DNA of 64,000 nucleotides from Mycolicibacter terrae (GCF_010727125.1 NZ_AP022564.1:682001-746000), one strand, 5' to 3'; positions 41,003 to 49,992 are shown, counted from the first letter of the stretch. Notes: a model not told the origin generated them from the sequence alone. Numbers and translations are program-made.

Positions 41003-42196
41003 ATGGCCCGTGACATCTGGTTCGAGACCGTCGCCATCGCCCAGGAAAGGGCGCGCAAACGTCTCCCGAAATCCGCATACTCGTCCCTGATCTCGGCCAG
41101 CGAGAAGGGCCTCACCGTCTCCGACAACGTCGAGGCCTTCAGTGAGCTGGGCTTCGCCCCCCACGTCGTCGGTGCGCTGGAGAAACGTGATCTGTCGACA
41201 ACCGTTATGGGCCAGGATCTTCCATTTCCGGTGATGATCTCGCCGACGGGCGTGCAGGCCGTCCACCCCGACGGCGAGGTGGCCGTCGCGCGGGCTGCCG
41301 CCGCGCGCGGCACCGCGATGGGGCTGTCTTCGTTCGCCAGCAAACCGATGGAAGAGGTCATCGCGGCCAATCCCAAGACCTTCTTCCAGATCTACTGGCT
41401 GGGGGGCCGGGACGCGATCGCCGAACGGGTCGAGCGCGCGCGGGCCGCCGGTGCGGTCGGCCTGATCGCCACCACCGACTGGTCCTTCTCGCACGGCCGG
41501 GACTGGGGCAGCCCGAAGATCCCGGAGCGGATGGACCTCAAGACCATGGTCAAGATGATGCCGGAGGCCCTGACCCGGCCGCGGTGGTTCCTGCAGTGGG
41601 CCAAGACCATGCGCCCGCCGAGCCTGCGGGTGCCCAATCAGGGCCGGCGCGGTGAACCGGGGCCGCCGTTCTTCCAGGCCTACGGTGAGTGGATGGGTAC
41701 CCCGCCGCCGACCTGGGCGGACATCGCCTGGCTGCGGGAGCTTTGGGGCGGGCCGTTCATGCTCAAGGGCGTGATGCGCGTCGATGACGCGAAAAAGGCT
41801 GTGGATGCCGGAGTTTCGGCGATCTCCGTGTCGAACCACGGCGGCAATAATCTGGACGGCACGCCGGCCGCGATCCGGGCACTGCCGGCCGTCGCCGAAG
41901 CGGTGGGCGACCAGGTGGAGGTGCTGCTCGACGGCGGCATCCGGCGGGGCAGCGACGTCGTCAAGGCGCTGGCGCTGGGCGCCCGGGCGGTGATGATCGG
42001 CCGCGCCTACCTGTGGGGGCTGGCCGCGGCCGGGCAGCCGGGGGTGGAAAACGTCCTCGACATCCTGCGCGGCGGTATCGACTCGGCTCTGATGGGCCTC
42101 GGGCGGGCCTCGGTGCACGATCTGTCGGCAGACGACGTGTTGATTCCGGCCGGTTTCACCCGGCCGCTCGGCGTGCCGTCCGACGGGGGCCGCTAG
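41003..42196 (+). CDS. mftD: MftD, FMN-dependent dehydrogenase
   Basis: A 397-residue enzyme of the lactate dehydrogenase/glycolate oxidase class. SNHGGNNLDGTPAAIRALP and LLDGGIRRGSDVVKALALGARAVMIGR are the catalytic and phosphate-binding motifs; the NN in SNHGGNN replaces the Arg-Gln of hydroxyacid oxidases. MftD oxidatively deaminates the AHDP core, giving premycofactocin with its redox-active keto group. It starts 3 bp after mftC. A gap of 171 bp then separates it from mftE. Confidence 0.95.
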   Translation: MARDIWFETVAIAQERARKRLPKSAYSSLISASEKGLTVSDNVEAFSELGFAPHVVGALEKRDLSTTVMGQDLPFPVMISPTGVQAVHPDGEVAVARAAAARGTAMGLSSFASKPMEEVIAANPKTFFQIYWLGGRDAIAERVERARAAGAVGLIATTDWSFSHGRDWGSPKIPERMDLKTMVKMMPEALTRPRWFLQWAKTMRPPSLRVPNQGRRGEPGPPFFQAYGEWMGTPPPTWADIAWLRELWGGPFMLKGVMRVDDAKKAVDAGVSAISVSNHGGNNLDGTPAAIRALPAVAEAVGDQVEVLLDGGIRRGSDVVKALALGARAVMIGRAYLWGLAAAGQPGVENVLDILRGGIDSALMGLGRASVHDLSADDVLIPAGFTRPLGVPSDGGR

Positions 42197-42300
42197 CCCG
42201 GCCAGGCCGCCCACCTGCGAACTCAGGGTCAGCCACTGGTGCTGCCGTGGCGGACGGGACGGGCGTGGCAAATCCGGGCTCGCCCCCCGGTATGGGCGGT

Positions 42301-42361
42301 AAGAAATTTCTTTGCCGTGATCGCCAACAACTGGTGTACGGCAGGTGAATTCGCTTACCAT
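42301..42361 (+). promoter_or_regulatory. mftD-mftE gap: 12-bp palindrome and -10-like box
   Basis: AAGAAATTTCTT at 42301-42312 is a perfect palindrome and the only AT-rich stretch here. TACCAT at 42356-42361 lies six bases before the ATG of mftE and would give a leaderless transcript. The mftE gene may therefore have an internal promoter. No good -35 is seen. Confidence 0.35.
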
Positions 42362-42367
42362 CGTCCG

Positions 42368-43099
42368 ATGGCGGTTCGCGGCGACCTCGGTAGCTCGACG
42401 TCGAGCCAGCTGCCGGGGCAGCCGGTGACGGTGCTGGTACCGGTCGGGGCGACAGAGCAGCACGGTCCGCACCTGCCCCTGGACACCGACACCCGGATCG
42501 CGCAGGCGCTGGCCCGGGCGGTGTCGGAGCGGTTGGCAGGGTCCTCGGCGGGCTCCGTCGGGCACGGTTGGCCGGTGGCGCCGGCGGTGGCCTACGGCGC
42601 CAGCGGGGAGCATCAGAGCTTCGCCGGAACCATCTCGATCGGCACCGAGGCGTTGAGCCGGCTGCTGGTGGAGTACGGCCGGTCGGCCTGCTGCTGGGCG
42701 CAGCGGGTGGTCTTCGTCAACGGCCACGGTGGCAACGTCCAGGCTCTGGCCGAGGCGGTAGGCCTGCTTCGCTTCGAGGCGCGCGACGTCGCCTGGTTGC
42801 CCTGTGCCGCCGCGGATGCCGACGCCCATGCCGGGCACGCCGAAACTTCACTGTTGCTGTATCTTTCGCCCGACGAGGTGAGGTTCGACCAGGCGCATCC
42901 GGGTAACAGCGCCCCGTTGGCTCAACTGCTCCCCGCGCTGCGCAGTGGCGGTGTCGCTGCGGTGAGCGCGGTCGGAGTGCTCGGCGATCCGACCACCGCC
43001 ACCGCCGACGAGGGGAGCCGCCTCTTCGCCGAGATGGTCGACACCAGCGTCGCGGCGATCGAAGCCTGGGCTCCCGGGCCGGACGGAATGCTGCGATGA
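42368..43099 (+). CDS. mftE: MftE, creatininase-family peptidase
   Basis: A 243-residue creatininase-family metalloenzyme. [20 protein letters not shown] and [10 protein letters not shown] supply metal ligands. It releases the C-terminal dipeptide from the MftC-modified precursor. The only convincing in-frame start is the ATG at 42368. Codons for AYHRP precede it in frame, whereas GTG-AAT-TC just before them is one base out of phase, which may reflect loss of the usual MNSxYHR start. It overlaps mftF by 4 bp. Confidence 0.9.
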   Translation: MAVRGDLGSSTSSQLPGQPVTVLVPVGATEQHGPHLPLDTDTRIAQALARAVSERLAGSSAGSVGHGWPVAPAVAYGASGEHQSFAGTISIGTEALSRLLVEYGRSACCWAQRVVFVNGHGGNVQALAEAVGLLRFEARDVAWLPCAAADADAHAGHAETSLLLYLSPDEVRFDQAHPGNSAPLAQLLPALRSGGVAAVSAVGVLGDPTTATADEGSRLFAEMVDTSVAAIEAWAPGPDGMLR

Positions 43100-44511
43100 C
43101 CCCGCCCCGCCTGCCTGACGGTTTCGCCGTACAGGTCGACCGAAAGGTTCGGGTGCTGGGCAGTGGCTCGACGCTGTTGGGGGGTTCACCCACCCGGTTG
43201 CTGCGGCTGGCGCCTGCGGCCCAGGGGATGCTGTCCGACGGTCGCCTGGAAGTGCGCGACGCCGTCAGCGCACAACTGGCCCGCACCCTGCTGGATGCCA
43301 CAGTTGCCCACCCACGCCCGGCGGGCGGACCGTCACATAGGGATGTAACTGTGGTTATCCCGGTGCGGGACAACGTTGTCGGACTCAATCGGCTGATCGC
43401 GTCGCTGCGCGGCCTGCGTGTCGTCGTGGTGGACGACGGGTCGCAGGTGCCGGTCGGCCCGGAGCATCTGACCGAGGTCCGCTGCTGCGAGGTCGAGGTG
43501 CTGCGCCACCCGGAGAGCCGGGGGCCGGCGGCAGCGCGCAACACCGGGCTGGCCGCCTGTACGACGGAGTTCGTCGCCTTCCTGGACTCCGACGTGGTGC
43601 CGCGCCGTGGCTGGCTCGAGGCGCTGCTGGGTCACTTCTGCGATCCCACCGTTGCCCTGGTCGCACCTCGCATCGTCGGGATGGTCGACAGTGACCACCT
43701 GGTCGCGCGGTACGAAGCCATCCGATCATCACTGGACCTCGGTGTTTGCGAAGCACCCGTGGTCCCCTACGGCAAGGTCGCCTACGTCCCGAGTGCGGCG
43801 ATCATCTGCCGCAGTTCGGTGCTGCGTGAACTGGGCGGCTTCGACGAGGCGCTGCGCTCTGGTGAGGACGTCGACCTGTGCTGGCGGCTGGTCGACGCAG
43901 GCAAACGGTTACGTTATGAGCCGATCGCGCTGGTTGCCCACGATCACCGGGTTGCACTGCGGGATTGGGTTGCGCGCAAAGTCTTTTACGGCGGATCAGC
44001 TGCACCGTTGTCGGCCCGCCACCCGGACAAGGCCGCACCGATGGTGATCTCCGGATGGGCGCTGGTGGGCTGGGCGCTGATGGCGCTCGGCTCGGCGCTG
44101 GGCTACCTGGTATCGCTGGCGATCACGGCGCTGACCGGCCATCGGGTGGCCAGGTCCATGCGGGGGCCGGATACCGCACCCGCCGACGTGCTGGCGGTGA
44201 CCCTGCGTGGTCTGGCGTCCGCCGGCCTGCAGATCGCCTCGGCGCTGTGCCGGCACTACTGGCCGATCGCACTGCTGGCCGCGTGCGTGTCGCAGCGCTG
44301 CCGCCGGGCGGTGTTGTTGGCGGCGATCAGCGACGGAGTAGTGGACTGGCTGCGGCACGCGCGCAGCGACGGCGACGACGCGCGTCCCCTCGGGTTGCCG
44401 GCTTACCTGCTGCTCAAGCGGGTCGACGACCTGGCCTACGGGGCCGGTCTGTGGGGCGGCGTGGTGCGGGAGCGCAACCTTGCCGCACTCAAACCGCAGA
44501 TCCGCAGCTAG
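43096..44511 (+). CDS. mftF: MftF, family 2 glycosyltransferase
   Basis: A 471-residue GT2 enzyme. [27 protein letters not shown] and [16 protein letters not shown] (DxD-like) form the nucleotide-sugar site, and [23 protein letters not shown] is the acceptor-side motif. MftF adds the beta-1,4-glucose chain to the mycofactocin core. A hydrophobic stretch near residues 315-350 suggests membrane association. It overlaps mftE (ATGA) and ends 6 bp before mftG. Confidence 0.95.
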   Translation: MTPPRLPDGFAVQVDRKVRVLGSGSTLLGGSPTRLLRLAPAAQGMLSDGRLEVRDAVSAQLARTLLDATVAHPRPAGGPSHRDVTVVIPVRDNVVGLNRLIASLRGLRVVVVDDGSQVPVGPEHLTEVRCCEVEVLRHPESRGPAAARNTGLAACTTEFVAFLDSDVVPRRGWLEALLGHFCDPTVALVAPRIVGMVDSDHLVARYEAIRSSLDLGVCEAPVVPYGKVAYVPSAAIICRSSVLRELGGFDEALRSGEDVDLCWRLVDAGKRLRYEPIALVAHDHRVALRDWVARKVFYGGSAAPLSARHPDKAAPMVISGWALVGWALMALGSALGYLVSLAITALTGHRVARSMRGPDTAPADVLAVTLRGLASAGLQIASALCRHYWPIALLAACVSQRCRRAVLLAAISDGVVDWLRHARSDGDDARPLGLPAYLLLKRVDDLAYGAGLWGGVVRERNLAALKPQIRS

Positions 44512-44517
44512 GTCGCT

Positions 44518-45963
44518 TTGACGGGTTCGGTGGTGCACAGCGATGTCCTGGTAGTAGGGGCGGGCAGCGCGGGAGCGATTGTGGCAGAACGGCTGTCGAC
44601 CGATCCCGCCTGCATGGTGACGGTGTTGGAAGCTGGGTTCGGGCTGGCCGATCCGGCTCTGGCGATGCAGACGGCGAACGGCAGGCGACTGCCGATCGGC
44701 CCCGCAAGCCGACTGGTGCGGCGCTACGAGGCGGCGCTGATCGGTCGGGTCGGCCAGTTGACGACGATCGTGCGCGGCGCGACCATCGGTGGTTCCGGAG
44801 CCGTCAACGGCGGTTATTTCTGCCGGGGGCTACCGGCCGACTTCAACGCCTGGCCGGCGGGCTGGTCGTGGCCCGACGTACTGGAGTCCTTCAGATCTAT
44901 CGAGACCGACCTTGACTTCCGCGGTGACCAGCACGGCGACAGTGGACCCATACCGGTTCAACGTACCCATGAAATGTGTGATGGCACAAAATATTTCATC
45001 GATGCGGTACAGCGATGCGGATTTGGATGGATTTCCGACCTGAACGACGCGACGATGACGTCGCTGCCCGGTGTGGGTGCGGTCCCGCTCAACATCGTCG
45101 ACGGCGTGCGCGCCGGGCCGGGCGCGGCGTATCTGGTGCCTGCGCTTCAGCGGCCGAATCTGACTGTGCTCACCGAGACGTCAGCCCTCCGGGTTGAGAT
45201 CGGACGCGACCGTGCCCGTGCGGTGCACGCAATCGGACCGTCCGGGCCGGTTCGGCTGACAGCGGACCGAATCGTGTTGTGTGCCGGGGCGATCGAGTCG
45301 GCGCATCTGCTGATGCTGTCCGGGGTCGGCCCGGAGGCGATGTTGCGGCAGGCGGGCATCGGGGTGCTGGCGGAGCTCCCGGTCGGGAGACACTGCGCTG
45401 ACCACCCGGAGTGGCTGGTCGCGGCCGACTGGCCGGGCACACCGGACCGCCCTGTCCTCGAGGCCGTGCTGTGCGACGGTGATCTGGAAATCCGGCCCTA
45501 TTCCGCTGGTTTCGCCACGATGGTCGACGGTGGCGGGCCGGCCGGACCACCTGAGATCGGAGTGGCGCTGATGGCGCCGCTGGCCCGCGGCCGGTTGACG
45601 CTGGTCTCGGGCGATCCGCGGGTCTCGCCGCGGATCGAGCACCGTTACGACACCGAACCCGACGATCTGGCGGTGCTGCGCAGGGGAGTCGCCCTGGTTG
45701 CCGAGATGCTGGGCTTACGAGCCGACGCCGCGGCGCCGCGTTGGTCGACGTCCCAACACTTGTGTGGCAGTGCACCGATGGGCTCGGACGCCGACGAAGT
45801 CGCGGTGGTCGACGAACAGTGCCGAGTGCGCGGCATCGAGGGCCTGTGGGTGATCGACGGAGCGGTGCTACCCCGGATTCCCAGCCGGGGACCGCACGCG
45901 ACGATCGCGATGCTGGCGCATCGGGCGGCGGAGTTCGTGCGCGCTCAGGAGCGCAGCCGGTAG
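44518..45963 (+). CDS. mftG: MftG, GMC oxidoreductase
   Basis: A 481-residue GMC-family flavoprotein. VLVVGAGSAGAIVAERLS binds FAD, GATIGGSGAVNGGYFCRG is the GMC signature and GLWVIDGAVLPRIPSRGPHATIAMLAHRAAEF closes the flavin domain. MftG passes electrons from reduced mycofactocin to the respiratory chain. The start is ambiguous: TTG 44518 or GTG 44530/44533. Its 3' end overlaps the convergent P450 by 19 bp. Confidence 0.92.
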   Translation: MTGSVVHSDVLVVGAGSAGAIVAERLSTDPACMVTVLEAGFGLADPALAMQTANGRRLPIGPASRLVRRYEAALIGRVGQLTTIVRGATIGGSGAVNGGYFCRGLPADFNAWPAGWSWPDVLESFRSIETDLDFRGDQHGDSGPIPVQRTHEMCDGTKYFIDAVQRCGFGWISDLNDATMTSLPGVGAVPLNIVDGVRAGPGAAYLVPALQRPNLTVLTETSALRVEIGRDRARAVHAIGPSGPVRLTADRIVLCAGAIESAHLLMLSGVGPEAMLRQAGIGVLAELPVGRHCADHPEWLVAADWPGTPDRPVLEAVLCDGDLEIRPYSAGFATMVDGGGPAGPPEIGVALMAPLARGRLTLVSGDPRVSPRIEHRYDTEPDDLAVLRRGVALVAEMLGLRADAAAPRWSTSQHLCGSAPMGSDADEVAVVDEQCRVRGIEGLWVIDGAVLPRIPSRGPHATIAMLAHRAAEFVRAQERSR

Positions 45964-47198
45964 CGCACCGGCAGGTGCTTGACCCCGCCGACGAACGTCG
46001 TCGAAATCAGCTGCGGCTCAGCGGTCATCTCGATGGCGTCCAGCCGGGGAATGAGTTCACGGAAGAAGCTGTCGATCTCCATCCGGGCCAGCGCGGACGC
46101 CACACAGAAGTGCACGCCGTAGCCGAACGAGAGATGCTTGTTCGGGTCACGGCCGACGTCGAAGGTGAATGGGTCGTCGAACACTTCCTCATCGTGGTTG
46201 GCCGATACGTAGGACAGGTAGACCGATTCGCCCTTGGCGATCGGCACACCACGCACCTCGGTGTCGGCGGTGGCGGTGCGCATGAACTCCTTGACCGGAG
46301 TCACCCACCGGATGATCTCCTCGACCGCGGTGGGCATCAGGCCGGGGTCGGCCCGCAAGCGCTCCCGCTGTTCGGGGTGTTCGATGAGTGCCCGCAACCC
46401 ACCGCCGATCGCCGCGCTGGTGGTGTCGTGGCCGGCGGTGGCGATGATGACGTAGTAGGAGGCGGTGTCGAGGTCGGAGAGCGGCTCTCCGTCGATGCGG
46501 GCGTTGGCGATGGTCGACCCGAGATCTTCGGTGGGGTGGGCCCGTCGGTCTGCGGTCAGGGCGTTGAAGTAGGAGAAGAAGTCCAGCAGCACCGGCAGCT
46601 GTTCCTCGGGGGTGATGCCGCGCCGGTATTCGTCGTCGTCGCCGCCGAACAGTTCCTGGGTCAACCGCAGCATCCGCGGGAAATCCGATTCCGGCAGGCC
46701 CAACAGCGACATGATCACGTACAGCGGGTAATTCAGCGCGATATCCTGGACGAAGTCGCACTCGGGGCCGATCCGCAGCATCTCGTCGACGTAGCGTTTG
46801 GCGAGTTCGTCGATGCGCGCCTTCATCGCCCGCATCGCCTTGGGCCGAAACCAGTCCGAGACGATGCTGCGCATCTTGTGGTGAAGCGGGTCGTCCATGT
46901 GGATGAGCGTGCGCAGTCCCATTCCGGACTCCAGCAGGGAGCGCCCCAGATCATCGGCCTCGGCGGTGGCCAGCACCGGCCGCGGCTCGTTGATCCACAG
47001 CACGTTGTCGCGTTCGATGTCCATGATGTCGGCATGCCGGGTGATCGCCCAGAACGGCCGGTAGGGCGGCTTGTCCACCAACGACACCGGCGCGTGCGCC
47101 CGCAGGTGGGTCAGGGCCGCGTGCAGCCGCGGCTCGTCGGCGTAGGCGGTCGGGTCGGCGAACACCCGGGCGGCATTGTCGATTATCGGTGCACTCAC
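45945..47198 (-). CDS. Cytochrome P450
   Basis: A 417-residue P450. FGYGVHFCVAS is the haem loop with the cysteine ligand, and ATAGHDTTSAA is the I-helix motif. It converges on mftG and is preceded by a perfect TGACACGTGTCA palindrome. The GTG at 47198 was selected for the N-terminus MSAPIIDNAARVF. The substrate is unknown; its location beside mycofactocin genes suggests an alcohol-forming step but does not show it. Confidence 0.9.
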   Translation of the reverse strand: MSAPIIDNAARVFADPTAYADEPRLHAALTHLRAHAPVSLVDKPPYRPFWAITRHADIMDIERDNVLWINEPRPVLATAEADDLGRSLLESGMGLRTLIHMDDPLHHKMRSIVSDWFRPKAMRAMKARIDELAKRYVDEMLRIGPECDFVQDIALNYPLYVIMSLLGLPESDFPRMLRLTQELFGGDDDEYRRGITPEEQLPVLLDFFSYFNALTADRRAHPTEDLGSTIANARIDGEPLSDLDTASYYVIIATAGHDTTSAAIGGGLRALIEHPEQRERLRADPGLMPTAVEEIIRWVTPVKEFMRTATADTEVRGVPIAKGESVYLSYVSANHDEEVFDDPFTFDVGRDPNKHLSFGYGVHFCVASALARMEIDSFFRELIPRLDAIEMTAEPQLISTTFVGGVKHLPVRYRLRS

Positions 47199-47221
47199 GG
47201 CGGCTCCTTAGCCCATTTTCT

Positions 47222-47233
47222 TGACACGTGTCA
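47222..47233. promoter_or_regulatory. Perfect palindrome TGACACGTGTCA upstream of P450
   Basis: A 12-bp perfect inverted repeat 23 bp upstream of the P450 start, in the divergent gap with the esterase gene. Its place fits an operator of a TetR-type regulator. No such regulator is adjacent. Confidence 0.5.
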
Positions 47234-47296
47234 GCTTTGGTCCAGTGTCGGCGATATTCGCCGCCATGGTGGCGCTTTACGGGGATCCGGCGGGTT

Positions 47297-47353
47297 TAAT
47301 TCGGCGGTCCAGCTTCGGCTCTCCTGCGTCGAGCCTCGCTCACCGCCGGATTA
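47297..47353. repeat. Third copy of palindromic repeat family A
   Basis: The 30-nt core at 47311-47340 is identical to the cores at 4746 and 4803. It is enclosed by TAATTCGGCGGT (47297-47308) and ACCGCCGGATTA (47342-47353), which pair with one G-U. The whole makes a long stem just 12 bp before the esterase ATG, so it would lie in or near that gene's leader. Confidence 0.8.
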
Positions 47354-47365
47354 GGCTCATCGGTC

Positions 47366-49015
47366 ATGTCGACCGGATCTGATAGCCGCCGCGGCCTGCG
47401 GGCGGGTGCCGTCGTGCTGGCGCTGCTCGCGGCATTGGCCGGCGGGTGCGCCCGCTCCGACGGCGCCTCGTCGCAACCGGGCATCGGGCCCCGAGCGGTA
47501 GCGCTCAACGCCGACGTGGTGCGGACCGCCGCCGGGCTGCTACGCGGGACGGTCGGGCCGGATCACCGCCTGTTCCAGGGGATCCCGTACGCGGCGGCGC
47601 CGGTCGGGCCGCTGCGTTGGCAGCCACCGGCGCCCATGCCGGCGTGGCAGGGCGTGCGCGAGGCGGTGAAACGCGGCCCGTGGTGCATTCAGCCGGACAC
47701 GGCGGAGGTGGACCCGACCAGCGAGGACTGCCTGTCGCTCAACGTGTGGACGCCGACCGGTTCGGCCGGCGAGCCGCTGCCGGTCATGGTCTGGATCCAT
47801 GGCGGCAGTTTCATGCGGGGCGCCGGGGACATCTACGACGCGCAGCGGCTGTCGGTGCGGGGCCGCATCGTCGTCGTCACCATCAACTACCGGTTGGGCG
47901 CCCTGGGGTTCCTGGCCGATCCCGCACTGGGCGAGGTCGGCAACTACGGGTTGGCCGATCAGCAGGCGGCGCTGCGCTGGGTTCGCGACAACATCGGCGC
48001 GTTCGGCGGCGACCCGGCCAAGGTGACCATCGCCGGCGAATCGGCCGGTGGCATGTCGGTCTGCGATCACCTTGCCGCACCGGAGTCGGCCGGCCTGTTC
48101 CGGGCCGCGATCATCCAGAGCGGACCGTGTCAGGCGCAGGTCGAGGCCCCCGAGGCCCAGCGGATCAGCCGGGACTACACCCAATCCTTGGGATGTGCCG
48201 ACCGGAGCAAGGCGGCCGCGCCGGAGGACCCGGAGGTCGCGTCCTGTCTGCGCGGGCTGCCGGCCGACCGGCTGACCAAACCGCTGTGGTACGCCCGGTT
48301 CGGCACCGACCAGCTCAGCGGCCCGGCGGTCGGCACCCCGCTGCTGCCCGAGGACCCGGTGCGGGTGTTTCGCGACGGCCGAGACGGCCGCGCGGCTCGG
48401 GTGCCGGTGCTGCTGGGCGTCAACCGCGACGAGTTCACCATGTTCGTCGCGCTGCGCTATCTGCGCGTGGGCCGCGAGATCGCCGCCGCGGAGTACCTCG
48501 ACGAGCTGAAGGACACCTTCGGCTCCGATGAAGGCGCCGCGGTGGCCGACCACTATCCGCCGGCCCGGTTCGGCGGCAGCACCTCGCTGGCGTACGCGGC
48601 CGCGGCGACCGACGACATCTTCGCCTGCCAGACCGACCGGATGGCCCGCGGACTGGCCGCCGGCGCGCCGGTGTACGGCTACGAGTTCGCCGACCCGCAT
48701 GCCCCGGCGCCCGAGCTCTACGACAATGTGCCGTTTCCGATCGGCGCCACGCACTCGCTGGAGATGCGCTACCTGTTCGACATCGGCGGCGCTCCACCCT
48801 TGGACCCTGCGCAGCGCCGGCTGTCCGACCAGATGATCGAGTATTGGACCGGTTTCGTGGTCACCGGCGCACCGATCGGTGTCGGCCAGCCGGACTGGCC
48901 CCAGATCGTGACCGGCGCCGACCGCCGGTGGATGTCGCTGCGGCCGGACGGCAGCCGGTTGTTCACCGACTACGCCGCCGAGCACCAGTGCGACTTCTGG
49001 GCGAGCATCAGGTAG
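47366..49015 (+). CDS. Type B carboxylesterase, lipoprotein
   Basis: A 549-residue carboxylesterase. An N-terminal basic-hydrophobic stretch ends with a lipobox (LAGGC, cysteine near residue 28), so it should be exported and lipid-anchored. GESAGGMSVCDH holds the catalytic serine, SEDCLSLNVW and MVWIHGGSFMRG the oxyanion region, GVNRDEF the acid and ATHSLE the histidine. It probably hydrolyses esters at the cell surface. It is divergent from the P450 gene. Confidence 0.9.
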   Translation: MSTGSDSRRGLRAGAVVLALLAALAGGCARSDGASSQPGIGPRAVALNADVVRTAAGLLRGTVGPDHRLFQGIPYAAAPVGPLRWQPPAPMPAWQGVREAVKRGPWCIQPDTAEVDPTSEDCLSLNVWTPTGSAGEPLPVMVWIHGGSFMRGAGDIYDAQRLSVRGRIVVVTINYRLGALGFLADPALGEVGNYGLADQQAALRWVRDNIGAFGGDPAKVTIAGESAGGMSVCDHLAAPESAGLFRAAIIQSGPCQAQVEAPEAQRISRDYTQSLGCADRSKAAAPEDPEVASCLRGLPADRLTKPLWYARFGTDQLSGPAVGTPLLPEDPVRVFRDGRDGRAARVPVLLGVNRDEFTMFVALRYLRVGREIAAAEYLDELKDTFGSDEGAAVADHYPPARFGGSTSLAYAAAATDDIFACQTDRMARGLAAGAPVYGYEFADPHAPAPELYDNVPFPIGATHSLEMRYLFDIGGAPPLDPAQRRLSDQMIEYWTGFVVTGAPIGVGQPDWPQIVTGADRRWMSLRPDGSRLFTDYAAEHQCDFWASIR

Positions 49016-49022
49016 TGCCCCT

Positions 49023-49084
49023 CGCCGAGCGTGTCCTCAGTGCGAAAATCGGCGTGAAAACTCGCGGTGGATGCACGTTCGGCG
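49023..49084. repeat. Hairpin repeat (family B) between convergent genes
   Basis: CGCCGAGCGTG (49023-49033) pairs with CACGTTCGGCG (49074-49084), with one G-U pair and a 40-nt loop containing ATCGGCGTG. It fills most of the 90-bp gap between the esterase and DUF4442 genes and may end transcription from either side. Confidence 0.6.
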
Positions 49085-49105
49085 GGGAAGAACCTCTGCC
49101 GACGG

Positions 49106-49579
49106 TCACACCGGCGTCACCCAGGTGGTGATGTCGGCGTGCACCACCTCGACGCCGTCGCGATCGGTGACGCTGACCGGCACGACTACCTCGGAGCCTT
49201 CGGTGATCGAGCTGAAGTCCGGCGGGTCCAGTCGGGCGGTGGCCCGCAGCGACGTCGTCGCCTTGGTCAGGTAGGCGACGTTCATCGCCTTGGGGATCCA
49301 GCGGTGGCTGGACGGCACGGTGGCCTCCATCAACATCCCCATCGCGACCTCGGCTGCGTTGCAGGAGGCGATCGCGTGCACCGTGTGCAGATGGTTGTAG
49401 ACGAACGGCCACTTGGGCACCAGCACCTCGGCCAGCCCGGGCTCCATCCGGACCACGTGCGGCAGTACCGACGCGAAGTAGGGGACCCGCGCCATTGCCG
49501 CGGCCGAGAACAGCCGGGTGCCGCCGGGGATGCCCGCGAGACGTCGCCATGCCCGATATGTACTGGTAGATCCGGTCAT
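49106..49579 (-). CDS. DUF4442 hotdog-fold protein (thioesterase-like)
   Basis: A 157-residue single-hotdog protein. The helix region HLHTVHAIASCNAAEVAMGMLMEATVP and the strand KAMNVAYLTKATTSLRATARLD fit DUF4442 proteins, which relate to PaaI-type acyl-CoA thioesterases. It is the sole gene between the esterase and the S10 leader. A 20-bp inverted repeat lies 8 bp before the ATG, suggesting control by a local repressor. The substrate is unknown. Confidence 0.8.
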   Translation of the reverse strand: MTGSTSTYRAWRRLAGIPGGTRLFSAAAMARVPYFASVLPHVVRMEPGLAEVLVPKWPFVYNHLHTVHAIASCNAAEVAMGMLMEATVPSSHRWIPKAMNVAYLTKATTSLRATARLDPPDFSSITEGSEVVVPVSVTDRDGVEVVHADITTWVTPV

Positions 49580-49587
49580 GCCGAGCT

Positions 49588-49607
49588 ATCTTACTGACAA
49601 GTAAGAT
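49588..49607 (-). promoter_or_regulatory. 20-bp inverted repeat ATCTTACT-GACA-AGTAAGAT
   Basis: Perfect eight-base arms around GACA. On the minus strand the downstream arm contains TAAGAT, a -10 type hexamer eight bases before the ATG of the DUF4442 gene, so a leaderless transcript under operator control is possible. Confidence 0.6.
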
Positions 49608-49992
49608 TACCGGCCGACCGGCTCCGTGGCGACCGGTTCGGGGCGCCGGCAGCGATACGACCGGGGATTTGGCCGATGACCCGATCTGGGGCATACTGTT
49701 CAGGTTCGCCTGAGCCGGGTTTGCCCCTGGCCGGGCATACGACCAGCGCCCACCCGGGCGCGTCCGGTCCCACTCTCGCAGCACGGAGTTTTTTCACCGT
49801 GAACGAGGCCGTGTGCGGGCGACACGCCCGACCGCGGGGACCGGTGGACCAGGACAGGTAAACAGCGGCGGCAGCGCCCAGCGCAATGTCCATGCCGGCC
49901 CGGAGGGCCGAACGGACGAAAGTGCGCGGGGGCACGGAGTAGACCAGCGGGGCCGGAGACCGGACCCCCTTGCAGAGTGAGGTAGCAGAAGC
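49608..49992 (+). promoter_or_regulatory. S10 operon promoter and long leader
   Basis: TTGGCC (49669-49674) and CATACT (49692-49697) are separated by 17 bp and form a sound promoter, with a start near 49704. The leader of about 290 nt includes a 20-codon open frame, GTG 49799 to TAA 49861, and a CGGCCC-GGA-GGGCCG hairpin at 49896-49910. GAGG at 49978 precedes the rpsJ GTG. There is no other gene in the stretch. Leader-based regulation of ribosomal protein synthesis is plausible. Confidence 0.6.

Noticed and set aside
39734..42838. A 1034-codon minus-strand open frame across mftC and mftD
   Set aside because: It is the antisense of two clearly recognisable genes; its translation is rich in Arg, Gly, His and Val without domains, as expected of high-GC antisense frames.
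49788..49796. TTTTTT run in the S10 leader as an intrinsic terminator
   Set aside because: No stable hairpin directly precedes the T run.
49676..49798. Extension of the S10 leader frame to an ATG at 49676
   Set aside because: The ATG lies within the promoter, upstream of the predicted transcription start, so it cannot be translated from this mRNA.
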